NCBI GenBank assembly: GCA_026315105.1
Contig: CM048747.1
Span: 280,803,654-280,867,653, forward strand
Direction: 5' to 3'
Origin: Locusta migratoria
Lineage: Eukaryota > Arthropoda > Insecta > Orthoptera > Acrididae
DNA: 64,000 bases
Shown here in pieces: positions 1 to 10,628 of this stretch (its first letter is position 1; each line of letters begins with the position of its first letter). A program made the position numbers and the translations under genes. The notes beneath the pieces were generated by a model. That model made no database searches. It was not told the DNA's origin and saw only the letters and a program-made list of their open reading frames with translations.

Positions 1-2
1 TG

Positions 3-323
3 AAGAGCTTTTTAGAAGTTTTGGAACACCAAGTGCAACAGTGGTTGAATGAGGAGAAGAATCCGCTTGAGTGGGGGTGGAAGAAGATTGGCGAACACCT
101 GAGACCAATTACAACAGTACGTCCTGCAGCTACCCATGAGTTACTTTCCCTTATAGCGTGCGCTTGTAAAGATGAATGTGTCCGTAACTGCGAGTGAAGA
201 AAGAGTGGTCTAAACTGCTCAACCATGTGCGGTAATTGCTCAGGCCTAGGATGTGATAACAGGGATACGAAAATCACAGACGAAGATTCAGAAGAGGTGG
301 GTGCTATGTTTGAAGACGACTGA
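3..323 (+). pseudogene. C-terminal remnant of a Cys-rich transposon-type protein
   Basis: One frame runs from the window edge to TGA at 321-323, broken by an in-frame TGA at 195-197. It reads ...NPLEWGWKKIGEHLRPITT, then a Cys-rich block with CAC, DEC, NCE, stop, NCS, MCGNCSG and GCDN motifs, and an acidic tail. From memory, this layout (a WGW motif, about 30 residues, then a CXC-type Cys cluster and acidic end) is common in arthropod transposon-associated hypothetical proteins. The stop replaces what is probably a Cys codon in the cluster. The copy is 5'-truncated by the window, so the upstream domains cannot be seen. It could be a pseudogenised host gene, but the repeat-rich context favours a transposon remnant. 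Confidence 0.5.
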
Positions 324-1602
324 ATACTTATAAGTCGTTTATATTAATTTAAGGTCGCATTTAACATTCTACCTTTTTATTCAATAATACAATTGAACTC
401 AAATAACTTTCAATCTTTTGATAAAACATGGTTGCAATATATATTCAGTTATACCTATTTTCTAAAGGAAAACCTCCAAAAGCTGTAGTTTTAAAAACAT
501 TATGTTTCAAATGATATAATTATATATCGTAATTGTAATACAGATTATTTATGTTGGAAAGATATTCGTTATTAGTGCGGAATTGTCCAGAGAAAATTCA
601 GAGTAGGTTTCTCCGTACTACACGTTTATATGGACTATGCCTGTGGAAGCCTCTTTTCCCTTAAAAATTAGCGCCCCTTGAGAAGGTGCTGATGTTGTCG
701 TTCCTTCACGGGCTTATCACTAACAAACCACCGGCCACTAAAATCGCAATCTTCTTTTACAAAACGAAATCCTGCAAAAAATGTTTCCTTAGAGATTTTC
801 CAAAAGAAATCTAGAAAAATGCGCAAAAATTGCTGCTTTTACTACCTCCGTAACTCTGGAACCGTTCACTTTAGCAAGATTATGTACTAGACCATTTCTT
901 TCGAAATTTAATGTAGATTATTTTTGTATTTGGCACATTTCGCGCTAAACCGCATAGTTTTCTAGATATTTAAGAAAAACTGAAAAAAAACTGCTAATTT
1001 TCTAACTTCTCCTCCCCCCCTCCCCCCTCCCAAACCCGACGCTCAAAATGGTGTAACTTTTTACCAAACCATATGTGGGCTCTATAGAACTGTTTGGTGC
1101 TGGAGGGAAACTTTTACTTTGGATGTCTGGGTTTAGGTCTAATTGCACCATACTAGGAGGCCGTGTCAGTCCACTTTTGCCTCCAGCACTCGCTAACTGC
1201 TCCGGCCATTACCCCCACCACTACCGCTCTCCCCACACTTGCCCAACCGTCTGCACATCTACCGGCCAATTTATCCTGCGTGCACTCTATGGGCCAACAT
1301 CATCGCCAATATGCAGACCTCTATCCAACACAATAATATTTATCGAGTTTATGCAAACATTACATAGCAACACAAGTAGACCCCCGATTGTCTTTCTTAA
1401 GCATACACGATGTCATTTTAGAGGTGCGGCAGCAACAGTGCCAGGCTACTCCGGTGCCCCTCTCATGCTGCGTGACGCCACCTCCATACTCTATCACTCA
1501 GGGAAAAGGGCTTCAAATGGTCCCTCACCCAGAAGTGCATAATGGAAAGTCATTTGCACCTTTCTTGCTCCATCACTGTTTACCAACCCGACCGTTCCAT
1601 GT
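324..1602. other. AT-rich non-coding stretch
   Basis: No gene or element is recognised. There is a short C-rich run near 1010-1030. The two overlapping open frames between 1075 and 1690 have no recognisable motif and the second runs into a SINE, so I treat them as chance. Confidence 0.4.
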
Positions 1603-1610
1603 CTTCATCA

Positions 1611-1815
1611 AAAAAATGTTCAAATGTTTGTTAAGCTTAAGGGACTTAACTACGGGATCATCAGTCCCTAAACTTACAAACTACTTATGAACTAGCTACA
1701 ACTAAGGACGGCACAAATATCCATGCCCGAGGGGGGATTCGAACCCCCGACCGGAGTGGCCGTGCAGACCGTGACTGAAGCGCCTCAGTCCCCTCGGCCA
1801 CCGCGGCCGGCACGC
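1611..1815 (-). mobile_element. tRNA-derived SINE (family 1), minus strand
   Basis: Read on the minus strand, it starts GCCGCGGTGGCCGAGG, has a B box GGTTCGAATCC and a CTCGGGCATGGAT junction to the body, and ends AAACATTTGAACA. An 8-bp direct repeat CTTCATCA (1603-1610 and 1816-1823) flanks it as target-site duplication. Its A box is slightly degraded. The head resembles a Ser/Leu-type tRNA. Confidence 0.85.
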
Positions 1816-1823
1816 CTTCATCA

Positions 1824-2193
1824 GCGTGCCTTATGACCTCTATCACCCAAGTGTATGTGGTGATCTAAAAATGAAATGCTGCAGTATATACAGTATCTAC
1901 TTTTCGTCTATCAACAGAGCTGCAGAGCACCAGCGAGCAGTTCACACACACGTCGAGGTACGGCGCTCAGTGTGCAAGCGAGAACGGGTTAGATTGACTG
2001 AGACACTGCGTCGTTGAGGGAGCCGATTATTTTATTCAAACTGGACTTACTGGTTCTAGTAGTGACTTGAAACCATACATGCGTCCACATAGACAGAATA
2101 TTGCTGTTTGAATTCCAGTAGTTCCTTTCATTTAAGCATGTTTTGTTCGATTTTTTCCGTGATCCAATATTTTCTGTGTTAAATACAGTTATT
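1824..2193. other. Short unassigned interval between SINEs
   Basis: No coding or repeat feature is recognised between the two SINEs. Confidence 0.3.
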
Positions 2194-2204
2194 AACTAGT
2201 CTAA

Positions 2205-2396
2205 GCCGCGCGGGAGCAGCCGAGCGGTCTGGAGTGCCACGTTGTGGATCGCGAGACCTCCCGCATCTGAGGTTCGAATCCTCCCTTGGGCATGGATGTG
2301 TGTGTTATCCTTCGGTTAGTTTAACTTAGTTTAAGTAGTTTGTAAGCTAGAGAATAATAACTAAGCAATAAGTCCCATAGAATTACAAACATTTTG
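2205..2396 (+). mobile_element. tRNA-derived SINE (family 1)
   Basis: The tRNA-like head contains an A-box-like CAGCCGAGCGGT and a B box GGTTCGAATCC, followed by the family body (GGGCATGGATGTGTGTG, AGTAGTTTGTAAG, ATTACAAACATTTTG). The target duplication is AACTAGTCTAA at 2194-2204 and AACTAGTATAA at 2397-2407, 10 of 11 matching. Confidence 0.88.
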
Positions 2397-2575
2397 AACT
2401 AGTATAAAATAAACAGCAATTTTAAAAAATCCATCGTAATGAAGCTCAGATTTAAGTATTTACAAGCATTTTGAAAAATCTCGGGCACAGCCTGCCAGCT
2501 CTCTGAGCATTCACACTCGAATAAGCCGCGCAACAGCACGCTGCACTCGACCGAGTGCGAGCGGGCTAAATCCCC

Positions 2576-2764
2576 ACCACCTAGAGAGAAAGCCGTGGCG
2601 CTCTCGTGTGAGGCCAGGCAGAGAAGGTTGCGCGCGCATAGCTGACTGGCTCGCTGCTACGGCATAGTGGGCCGTGCCCCAGCGGCTACCCAGTCAGATA
2701 TGCGCGCGCAACCTACTCTGCCTGACGTCACACGAGAGCACCGCGGGCTTCTCTCTAGGTGGTA
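2576..2764. repeat. Perfect-ended inverted repeat (hairpin element)
   Basis: Two arms of about 75 bp, ACCACCTAGAGAGAA... at the left and ...TCTCTCTAGGTGGT at the right, pair almost throughout around a centre at about 2670. Stem landmarks include CTCTCGTGTGA paired with TCACACGAGAG, and a GCGCGCGCAT paired with ATGCGCGCGC. The central segment 2642-2697 is related to the centre of the foldback element at 9478-10353. The open frame across it is a by-product of the repeat. Confidence 0.8.
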
Positions 2765-3151
2765 TTGGCAAAATCCCCAGCATGCAGACCTGGCCGCGAC
2801 GGCGCTCGGACACACTCCGTTAGGCTACCCGCATTCTGTCTGTACAGGCCTTAACCCTTTCACTCTCACATTATGAGGTCATCTTTGGAAAAATTAAAAT
2901 TCAGTGTTTTCTGTATTAATACAGCGCAGTAAACATAAAAATGTGTTTTAAAATTTTTGGTCGAACTATTAATTTTTTTATGTCACGTATTTCATGCACA
3001 ACACAGACGTTTGTATTGAGGTATTTTATTACTCGGGCATTATTTTTTTGATATTTAACACTGCCAGATCAATAACGCTAGCGTAATCTGCGCCACAGCG
3101 TCAACGACAAGACAATTCACTTCTGGAATAAAATGAAAGGAACATTACTCA
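2765..3151. other. AT-rich interval without recognised features
   Basis: It contains TTAACCCTTTCACTCTCAC near 2851-2869, similar to the complement of GAAAGGGTTAAC at 5586. These may be the ends of an element interrupted by the SINE and LINE between them, but no convincing terminal repeat beyond this was found. Confidence 0.25.
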
Positions 3152-3322
3152 GCCGGCGGCGGTGGCCGAACGGTCTGCGGAGTGCCAGTAATTGTCTGCT
3201 GTCGGAAGTTAGAATCCCCCTCTCGGGCATGGATGTTTGTGCCGTCTTTAGTATAAGCTAGTTTGTAAGTTTAGGGACTGATGACCCCGTAGTTATGTCC
3301 CATAAGCTCTACAAACATTTGA
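3152..3322 (+). mobile_element. tRNA-derived SINE (family 1), degraded B box
   Basis: The head GCCGGCGGCGGTGGCCGAAC carries a good A box, but the B box is decayed (AGTTAGAATCC). The body has CTCGGGCATGGATGTTTGTG and GACTGATGACCCCGTAG, and it ends ACAAACATTTGAACT. Only a weak 5-bp flanking repeat (ACTCA) is visible. Confidence 0.8.
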
Positions 3323-3517
3323 ACTCACGCTCACAGTCTCAGCCACGTACAGACGGCAACGCAACACAACCTCCAAGATGGACAGATTAATGCCGCAGAA
3401 GTGGCAACACGCCGTACCAAGCGGCAAAATTTCGTACTAGAAGCATCAACAGCAATGCGACTTTAAGGACTGATACACAAAATACGGTATAAATCGAATT
3501 TTAATACGTTGCTGTGC

Positions 3518-5562
3518 TAACTAGCTCTGCCGATGATGAGAAGATCGAAGAAATATATGAGGAGCTAAAGGAAATTATTCAGACAATTAAGGGAGAGGAA
3601 AGCTTAATTCTTATGGGAGACTGGAATTAGATATTTGGACAAGGAAGGGAAGGGAAGATGGTACGTGAATATGGTCTGGGCAAAAGGAATGAAAGAGGAA
3701 GCCGCCAGGTAGAATTTTGGACGGAACATAATTTAGTTATAACAAACACCTGGTTTAAGAATCACAAAATAAGGTTGTGTACGTGGAAGAGACCAGGAGA
3801 CACTGGGAGATACCAGATAGATTTTATAATGGTAAGACATAGATTTCGGAACCAGGTTTTAAACTGTAAGACATACCCAGGGGCAGATATAGACTCTGAC
3901 AAAACTTGTTGGTTATGAACTGTAGGCTGAAAAAGAAAGAAACTACAAAAAGGTAGGAAAATAAGGATATGGGACTTGGATAAATTGAAGGAACCTGAGG
4001 TTCTTAAGAATTTCAGATGGAGCTTTAGGCAGCAATTGACAGAAACTGGGGAAAATAAAACAGTACACGAGGAATGGGTAGCATTGAGAGATGAAATAGT
4101 GAAGGCAGCACAGGACAAAATATGTAGGAAGGCAAGACCTACAAAAAATCCTTGGATATCACAAGAGATACTAAATTTAATCGATGAAAGTAGAAAATAT
4201 AAAAATGCAGTAAACGAAATAGGCAAAATGGAGTACAGACGACTAAGAAATGAGATTGACAGGAAGTGCAAAATGGCTAAGCAAGAGTGGCTAGAAGGCA
4301 AATGCAAGGATGTAGAAGAAAGTATAAACAGGGGAAAAATACATACTGCCTACAGGAAAACAAAAGAGATATTTGGACATAAGAAAAACAGCTCTATGAA
4401 TATCAAGAACGCAGATGGAAACCCAGTTCACAGCAAAGAAGGGAAAGCTAAAACGTGGAAAGAGTATATAGAGAGACGCTATGAAGGAAATGAACTTAGC
4501 GGCAATATTGTAGAAAGGGGAGAAGAAGTAGATGAGGATGAAATAGGAGATACTATACTGAGAGATGAATTTGCACTGAAAGACCTAAGTCGAAACAAGG
4601 CCCCTGGAGTAGATGATATTCCCTCAGAGCTACTGAAGTCTCTGGGAGAACCAGCCATGACAAAATTGTTTCATCTGGAGTGTAAGATGTATGAGACAGG
4701 TGAAGACACTCAGACTATAAGAAAAATGTTATAATCCCCATTCCAAAGAAAGCAGGTGCAGTCAGGTGTGAAAACTACAGAACCATCAGTTTAAGAAGTC
4801 ATGGTTGCAAAATATTAACACGAGTTATTTACAGAAGGATGGAAAAGCTGGTGGAAGCCGACCTCGGGGAAGATCAGTTTGGGTTCAGGAAAAATGTAGG
4901 AACTCGGGAGGCAATACTCACTTTACGGCTTATCCTAGAAGATAGATTAAGAACTAAGCAATAAAGGAGGTAGATGGGTTTTGTTACTTGGGCAGTAAAA
5001 TAACAAATGATGGTCGCAGTACAGAGGATATAAAATGCAGAATGCCAATGGGTAGAAAAGCGTTCTTGAAAAAGTGAAATTTGTTAACATTGAATATTGA
5101 TTTAAGCCTAATGAAGTCCTTTCTGAAGGCATTTGTATGGAGTGTTGCTTTGTATGGGAGTGAAACATGGACGATAAACAGTGCGGACAGGAAGGGGATG
5201 GAGGCTTTTGAAATGTGGTGCTACAGAAGAATGCTGAATATTAGGTGAGTGGATCGCGTAAATAATGAGGAGGTACTGATCAGAATTGGGGAGAAAAGGA
5301 ATTTCTGGCATACCTTAACTAAAAGAAGGGATCTATTGGTAGGACACATTCTTAGACATCAAGGAATTGTGAATTTAGCGTTGAAGGGAAGTGTGTTGGG
5401 TAAAAACCGCAGAGGAAGACCAAGAGATGGATACAGTAAGCAGATTCAGACAGATGTAGGTTGCCGTTCTTATGTGGAGATGAAGAGGCTTGCTCAGGAT
5501 AGGGTATTGCGGAGAGCTGCATCAAACCAGTCTCTGGACTGAAGACCACAACAACAACAGCT
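3518..5562 (+). pseudogene. Non-LTR retrotransposon, RTE-like, internally deleted
   Basis: It encodes an endonuclease fragment (MGDWN then stop at about 3628-3630; GLGKRNERG; RYQIDFIMVRHRFRNQV), a linker and early reverse transcriptase region (NKAPGVDDIPSELLK; EDQFGFRKNVGTREA), and a C-terminal part ending ...ASNQSLD with an ACAACAACAAC tail. Between about 4955 and 4970 the sequence jumps from LILEDRLRTKQ to EVDGFCYLGSKI, so the catalytic reverse transcriptase core is deleted. Stops also occur near 3918, 4734, 5075 and 5247. The endonuclease and linker resemble RTE/BovB-clade elements from memory. A second copy lies on the minus strand at 59459-61745. Confidence 0.8.
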
Positions 5563-6459
5563 GTACAGGAACAACACTGGAAACGAAAGGGTTAACCGTG
5601 CCTAGTTTCTGATGTCTTAGCGTGGAAAAATCACTTTCGGTTGTATTTCCAAATTCACAGAGGAATATCATCCATGACCGATAATCAGATCGTCCGTTTT
5701 AATACAAACTAATCAGGTGGAGGAATGCTAACTACAGCACATTTCTTTGAGTACAACGTCCGAGATGCCATATAGGCTTCCTGAATTCAATATTTTGTAT
5801 GTTTTGTTTCGTAACGTCCTATGAATACAAATGAACTGCAACATCAGAAATCTGATGCTCTCTTGAAAACAAGACGTTATAGGTACTGTTTGTTATAATA
5901 AAATGATGGTAAACTACATACTGCTTGTTGAAACATTTCCCAGTTGTAGCTTGAGTGACAAGGAAGTATGTTCTTTTAAGGTTATGGTATACTCATAAGC
6001 AATCAAAAACACATTGTTGATTTCTTCTAATTAAAAATCGGCTGCTTCGTCATGAATAAAATTGAGGTAAATATCAGTAATTAACGTACGAGCAATTAAA
6101 GCATTCAGATAATGGTGGGAGATTGTCAGCGAAACGTAATGAATATTTGGCGTGGTAAATCAGTAGAGTCGGTCAATGTGCTGCACACTATGCAATGAAA
6201 AACTCAACGAAGTTCTCATTGATAGATGTTGAATTGTCGTCGGTACCGAACAGATATCACTAAAGAAGAAAGACGAAGGCACAGAAAAAAAAATCGCTCC
6301 TGTATTGGTGTTTCACATCTCACAGTTAAGAAAATTTTTATTACTCACCTTGAGGTCCTATAATGGGTTATTAGGCTTCTCCGTTAATGTAATAGCAATA
6401 CAATTTACAACATTCGAAGATATGAGAATATATGTGTCTCCTTGGAGTGATTCGCTTTA
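5563..6459. other. Unassigned AT-rich interval
   Basis: No coding region, tRNA-like head or terminal repeat was recognised. Confidence 0.3.
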
Positions 6460-7202
6460 TGTATATCTATATTTACGTCTACATACGTACGCTGCAAATC
6501 ACATTTAAGTGTGCATGATAGATGGTATATGGAACCGCTTTTCTAATATTTCTCTACCGTTCTATTATCTAATTTCGCTTATTTTATTACTATGTAGGTG
6601 TGTGCTAACAAAATATGTACGCATTCGAAAGATAACGTTGGTGAAAGAAATTTTGCAGCTAAATCTCGCCGAGACGAATACTGCCCTTCTTTTAATGATT
6701 TCCGCTCCAGCTCGTGTACCATTTCTGTGTATCACGATAATACAAAACAAGCTGTCCTTATCTGCACTTTATCTATATTTACTGTCTGTCCCACTTCGTG
6801 AGGATCCCACAATGCATGTGAAGGACAAGTATAATGTAGGCTCAATTGTTCAAACGTTTGTAGAGCTTATGGGATTTAACTACAGGGTTATTAGTCCCTA
6901 AACTTACAAACTACTTATGAGCTAGCTAATACTAAGGACGGCAGAAATATTCATGCCCGAGGGGGGATTCGAACCCCCAGCCGTAGTGGCCGAGCAGAAC
7001 GTGACTGGCGCGCCACAGACCGCTCGGCCACCGCGGCCGGCGTAATGTAGGCAGTCTCTTTAGTAGAACTATTGCATCTTCTAACTGTTCTGCAATTAAA
7101 ACTTAATCTTTGATTCTCCTTCCATAAGTTATTTTCTATATATTGTTTCCAATTAAAGTTGTTCGTGGTAGTAATTCCCGGGTATTAGTTGAATTTACGG
7201 CC
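6460..7202 (-). mobile_element. 3' part of a Jockey/CR1-type LINE, split by a SINE
   Basis: Read on the minus strand, this matches the C-terminal and 3' end of a LINE family whose 3' end in minus orientation is recognisable by a CTACATA-type start, AATCACATTTAAGTG and the AAAGATAACGTTGGTGAAAG block. It is interrupted by the SINE at 6842-7042, and the LINE sequence resumes after it (GCAGTCTCTTTAGTAGAACT). No open reading frame survives. Related 3' ends lie at 15784-15948 and at the end of 22265-23520. Confidence 0.6.
6842..7042 (-). mobile_element. tRNA-derived SINE (family 1) inside a LINE
   Basis: The minus-strand head GCCGCGGTGGCCGAGCGGTC has a perfect A box and a B box GGTTCGAATCC. A 10-bp target duplication TAATGTAGGC (6832-6841 and 7043-7052) flanks it. 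The LINE sequence is continuous once the SINE and one duplicate are removed. Confidence 0.92.
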
Positions 7203-7343
7203 TGTGGTGCGGCTCGGTAGCAGGTCGAGCACCGCGACTCAGCGCGCCCCCTGTAATAAAAAAGCTGAGCCAAATGTTCAACGAACAATCAAGAATGAAC
7301 CAAACGAACGACCGCAGAGCATAGATATACTTGAAGAAACACA

Positions 7344-7346
<3 letters not shown>
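7203..7346 (+). mobile_element. tRNA-like SINE fragment with an AATAAAAAAGCTGAG body
   Basis: A head-like GTGGTGCGGCTCGGTAGCAG is followed by CCCCCTGTAATAAAAAAGCTG and an A-rich CAACGAAC segment. It is the same type as the element at 32661-32850, which has GGTGGCTCAGCGCGC and CCCTCTGTAACGAAAAAACTG. It is degenerate and abuts the truncated LINE on its left. Confidence 0.45.

Positions 7347-7396
<50 letters not shown>
7347..7396 (+). repeat. Poly(A) run of about 50
   Basis: An essentially pure adenine run separates two tRNA-derived repeats. It fits the 3' tail of the preceding retroposon. Its length may be affected by polymerase slippage or assembly. Confidence 0.85.
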
Positions 7397-7398
<2 letters not shown>

Positions 7399-7680
7399 AA
7401 GGGGTAGCACAGTGACAGACTACAAATCCAAAGGTCGCGGGTTCGATCCCCGCCAGGTCCTAGGATTTTTTTCTGTCACTTTCCACTTTTTTCACCTCTG
7501 GCAGTGTTACTGATGTGAAAAATATCGAGTGGCACCGTGGTTCGGGAGACACGTTAAACTGTAGGTCCTCATATAACTGACTGGGTAAGTCAGTTCGTAG
7601 GTCGGAGGAAGGCAACGGCATACCACCTCTAAACAGAACGATGCCTAGTAAAGAACTGTGGTGTTCAAATCAATCTTCTG
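7397..7680 (+). mobile_element. tRNA-derived SINE (family 3)
   Basis: It has a head ending GGTCGCGGGTTCGATCCCCG, a B-box-like GGTTCGATCCC, and a body with GTGGTTCGGGAGACACGTTAA then ACTGTAGGTCCTC. The corresponding body GTGGTTCGGATTCCACATTAA followed by GCTGTAGGTCCCC occurs in the SINE inside the mariner at 20594-20812, which makes them the same family. Confidence 0.55.
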
Positions 7681-9415
7681 ATTGTTGACTGCTTTACCTT
7701 AGATTTGATTGATTATTTTGAATGTTTCTTGCTTGCCCTTCTCTCTTACAAAATTAACGTCTGCTGCGAAAGTTATGTGTTTTACCAGATGATCTAAGAA
7801 ATGTAACTGACTGACGATACTTGAATGAAATGTAACTGACTGTGTTCGAACTTGTTCTATCTGAATGCCTTTGCTCAACGTTATGTTAAACTGACTGTGT
7901 ATTTTTTAACTGTATTCTATGTGAATGTCAAGGTATTGCAAAACCTACTTGACTGCATATTCTTTATTATAATGAAACAGTAACTGCTAATTGTTTCTGT
8001 ATGAAAATGTCGTAACAAAGTTAACTGTCGGTAAATTACTGATATAAAAATCACCGTGTTAACAATTATGGCCTTACAAACTTGTTTCTGACTGAACCAA
8101 CAATCTTTTACTGAATGTAACGAACACAATATTTATCAATGCACTCTGACTCAGTGCAAACACTTATTAACCTGTACTGAACACTTTATGAATTGTCCTA
8201 CCCTGAAATCTATTAATCATACTGAACTGAAAGCATGACAAGAAAAACTGATTCTTTCTCACTTTCACTTACTGCATAAATTTGCACAACACCAAACTGC
8301 TGCCTGCTGTACTAACTACTGGAAAGCTAACTACAGAAAACATCTATGGCACTTTTAATAAAAATGTGAGAAGTATAAACTGGTAATCTGTTTAAGACAC
8401 TCGAACTAATAATAAAAAATGAAATATATGGTTTATTTTCTAACTGATGTATCTTCCTGAAAATTAGTAACAAAGTCCTGTTTTGGATTTTAAAATCTTT
8501 CAGAGAAAAATATAACTCAGATATTTAATCTGCCTACAAAATTATTTTTAAAGAAAGGTAAACATTTCTTTACTGTTAATAAATTTAACTCGATTCACAC
8601 AAACAATGTTACAACAATACCATATTTCAAGAACACTACCCATGAAATTCCTATTTCATAAAAAAACTCACTCTCAAAACTAAACTATTACAATAAATAC
8701 TTTTCCTAACACAGAATGGGGCCCTTAGCATGAATCGTAAGACCACAAGCTAACAGCAAGATCTTTCCCGACAGTTACTGTTATCATCAGTTCAACCTAA
8801 CAATGCAAAGTTGTGCCTTAGAAACATGCCAAGTATTTCATGAAAAACTTTACCTTATAAAAACTTCAAAAGATCGTTTCTCCAACCTCATCTATACCTT
8901 TCGTCTCCATATCTTAAACAAACAGCTTGGCTCAGCATTCAAATCTCAAAATCTCATCTCCTCGGCTATCCCGCTGGAACGACAACTGCACACAACCACA
9001 GTCCCCCACGCTTCTACAATCTCATCCGCGCGCCTATCAAAGTCTGCCCTCTCAATAATCACAACTGTACTTCTCGACAACAATGCTATCACTGTCTCCA
9101 ATATCGATAGTACTGCCACTGAAAAACAAGCTTGCAACCAAAGATAAACAACCGATGCCTGACTAGCTTGACACTTGTCTCAAATTCGCAGTACATTTGA
9201 ATATGAAATGTATACCTTCCCCTAGCAGGCATCTTACATCATCCCCTTTCTCCCTATCAAGAATTTGATAGGATTTTTTTAACAACCTGGAGAGAGATGA
9301 TAACCTATCAATTTTCTAAATGAAGTTTAACGAAATTATATGTGTGCTCATGTGGATCACTTGACACTTTTCTTTACTTAGGATCAACTGCCAAGTATCA
9401 CATATTGTTTATTTA

Positions 9416-9420
<5 letters not shown>
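7681..9420. other. AT-rich non-coding stretch with CTGACTGAA-like words
   Basis: The stretch repeats short words such as AACTGACTG, ACTGAATG and ACTGAACTG between about 7680 and 8350, which hints at an old simple or tandem repeat. No coding motif was found; the open frame at 8803-9147 has no recognisable domain. Confidence 0.3.

Positions 9421-9477
<57 letters not shown>
9421..9477. repeat. (TA)n microsatellite, about 28 units
   Basis: Pure TA repeat placed exactly where the outer left end of the foldback element that follows would be expected. Confidence 0.95.
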
Positions 9478-9479
<2 letters not shown>

Positions 9480-10351
9480 TTTCATTAAGTGTGTTTACCT
9501 CTGTAATTTATAAAATAATAGGTGACGGGAAATTTTAATGCAGTAGATCAACACAAGAGCCGCGGTGGAGTAACCAAGCGGTCTAATGCGCCTCGCTGTG
9601 GAGCGCGTGGTTGCTTGCCGTCGGGGGTTCGAGTCCATCCTGGGGCATGGGTGTGTGTGTTTGTCCTTAGGCTAGTTTACCTTAGTTTTAGTAGTTTGTA
9701 AGCTACGGACTGATGACCACGCAGTTTGGTCCAATAGATTTACAAACATCGGAACATCGGTCAACACAAAAAATGTTAGACTTTCTGCGGAGCTATGAAC
9801 ATAGTTTATTGTATCATTTTCCAAAGAGTTACAGCACAAAGATATAATTTTTTAAATGGACCAATAGTTTTTTCTATCTTGCATTGGAGTCGTTGAAACC
9901 AGCTGCGTCCAAATCAATGTAAACTACATTCCTATCACTATTAGTTTTGGAGCTACAACCCTTCAAAGTTTAGGGGGTGGAGCTACGACAGCGTATCTGA
10001 CTGGCTGGTGGTCATGAGACAGTGGGCCATGTTCCAGGGGATAACTACTGGCCAGTCAGCTACGCTATTGCAGCCTCCGCCTCCGGAACTTTGAAAGGTT
10101 GTAGCTCCCAAACTAACAGTGATGGGAATGTAGTTTAAATTGATTTGGATGCAGCTGGTTTCGACGAATCCAATACACGATAGAAAAAACCATTGTTCCA
10201 TTTAAAAAATTATACCTTTGTGCTGTAGCTCTTTGGAAAATGATTTAATAAACTATGTTAATAGCTCCGCAGAAAGTGTAACATTTCTTGTTTGACCTAC
10301 CGCATTAAAATTTCCCGTCACCTGTTATTTTATAAGTTACAGAGGCAAACA

Positions 10352-10353
<2 letters not shown>
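9478..10353. mobile_element. Foldback (palindromic) element, copy A
   Basis: The left arm (TTCATTAAGTGTGTTTACC, ATAATAGGTGACGGGAAATT, TTCTGCGGAGCTATGAACAT, CAGCTGCGTCCAAATCAATG) is repeated inverted in the right arm, which ends ...GTCACCTGTTATTTTATAAG and GAGGCAAACAC. The centre lies near 10030. A SINE interrupts the left arm at 9557-9760. A second copy with intact outer ends lies at 40260-41144. No protein is encoded, so this is a non-autonomous element. Its right end stops about 85 bp upstream of the exon at 10440. Confidence 0.85.
9557..9760 (+). mobile_element. tRNA-derived SINE (family 1) nested in the foldback element
   Basis: The head GAGCCGCGGTGGAGTAACCA, B box GGTTCGAGTCC and body GGGGCATGGGTGTGTGTG are clear. 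The 9-bp target duplication TCAACACAA lies at 9548-9556 and 9761-9769. The uninterrupted counterpart (GTAGGTCAATACAGG) is seen at 40337-40351. Confidence 0.92.

Positions 10354-10386
<33 letters not shown>
10354..10386. repeat. (TG)n microsatellite upstream of an exon
   Basis: About 16 TG units begin within the degraded outer end of the foldback element (AAACACAG) and end 53 nt before the exon start at 10440. Confidence 0.95.
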
Positions 10387-10387
<1 letters not shown>

Positions 10388-10439
10388 CGCCTGTGCTTTA
10401 GGGGAGCTGAGTAGCGACAGGTGGCGTTGTTGTCATCAG

Positions 10440-10595
10440 GTGCTGGTGTGGGTGTTGAAACTAGCGCGGCTGTACAGCGAGCAGCGGCGCGACGAGGAGG
10501 CGGAGCGCGCCTTTCAGCGGTGCGAGGCGCTGTGCCGGCCGCACGCCAAGCCCACGCTGCTGCCTGCCGCCGCGCATGCACTCGCCGTGCTCTGG
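10440..10595 (+). CDS. TPR protein exon a (TTC19-like), internal exon
   Basis: This exon encodes 52 residues, phase 0 at both ends. The acceptor is TGTCATCAG just before 10440 and the donor is TGG|GTGAG at 10596. The product starts VLVWVLKLARLYSEQRR and continues with DEEAERAFQRCEAL, a clear tetratricopeptide helix pair (ARLY, EEAERAF). It is GC-rich against AT-rich introns. It joins in frame to exons at 23694, 35972 and 41717, giving a 189-residue C-terminal part of the protein. I suggest TTC19, a mitochondrial TPR protein linked to respiratory complex III, because an LxWY-type segment in the next exon precedes further TPRs as I remember that family. That identification is from memory. No start codon or earlier exon was found; they probably lie upstream of the window. 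Confidence 0.72.
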
Positions 10596-10627
10596 GTGAG
10601 AAACCGCACACTCCACCTACTCAAGTG

Positions 10628-10628
<1 letters not shown>

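Noticed and set aside
2667..2876. A 69-codon open frame starting in the hairpin
   Set aside because: Half of it is the inverted-repeat arm, and it has no splice-compatible link to the TPR gene.
7189..7513. Lys-rich or Phe-rich open frames across the poly(A) run
   Set aside because: They are translations of a 50-base homopolymer and adjoining SINE sequence.
8803..9147. A 114-codon open frame as an upstream TPR-gene exon
   Set aside because: It has no TPR motif, its composition is unlike the GC-rich exons, and it ends in a stop without a good donor.
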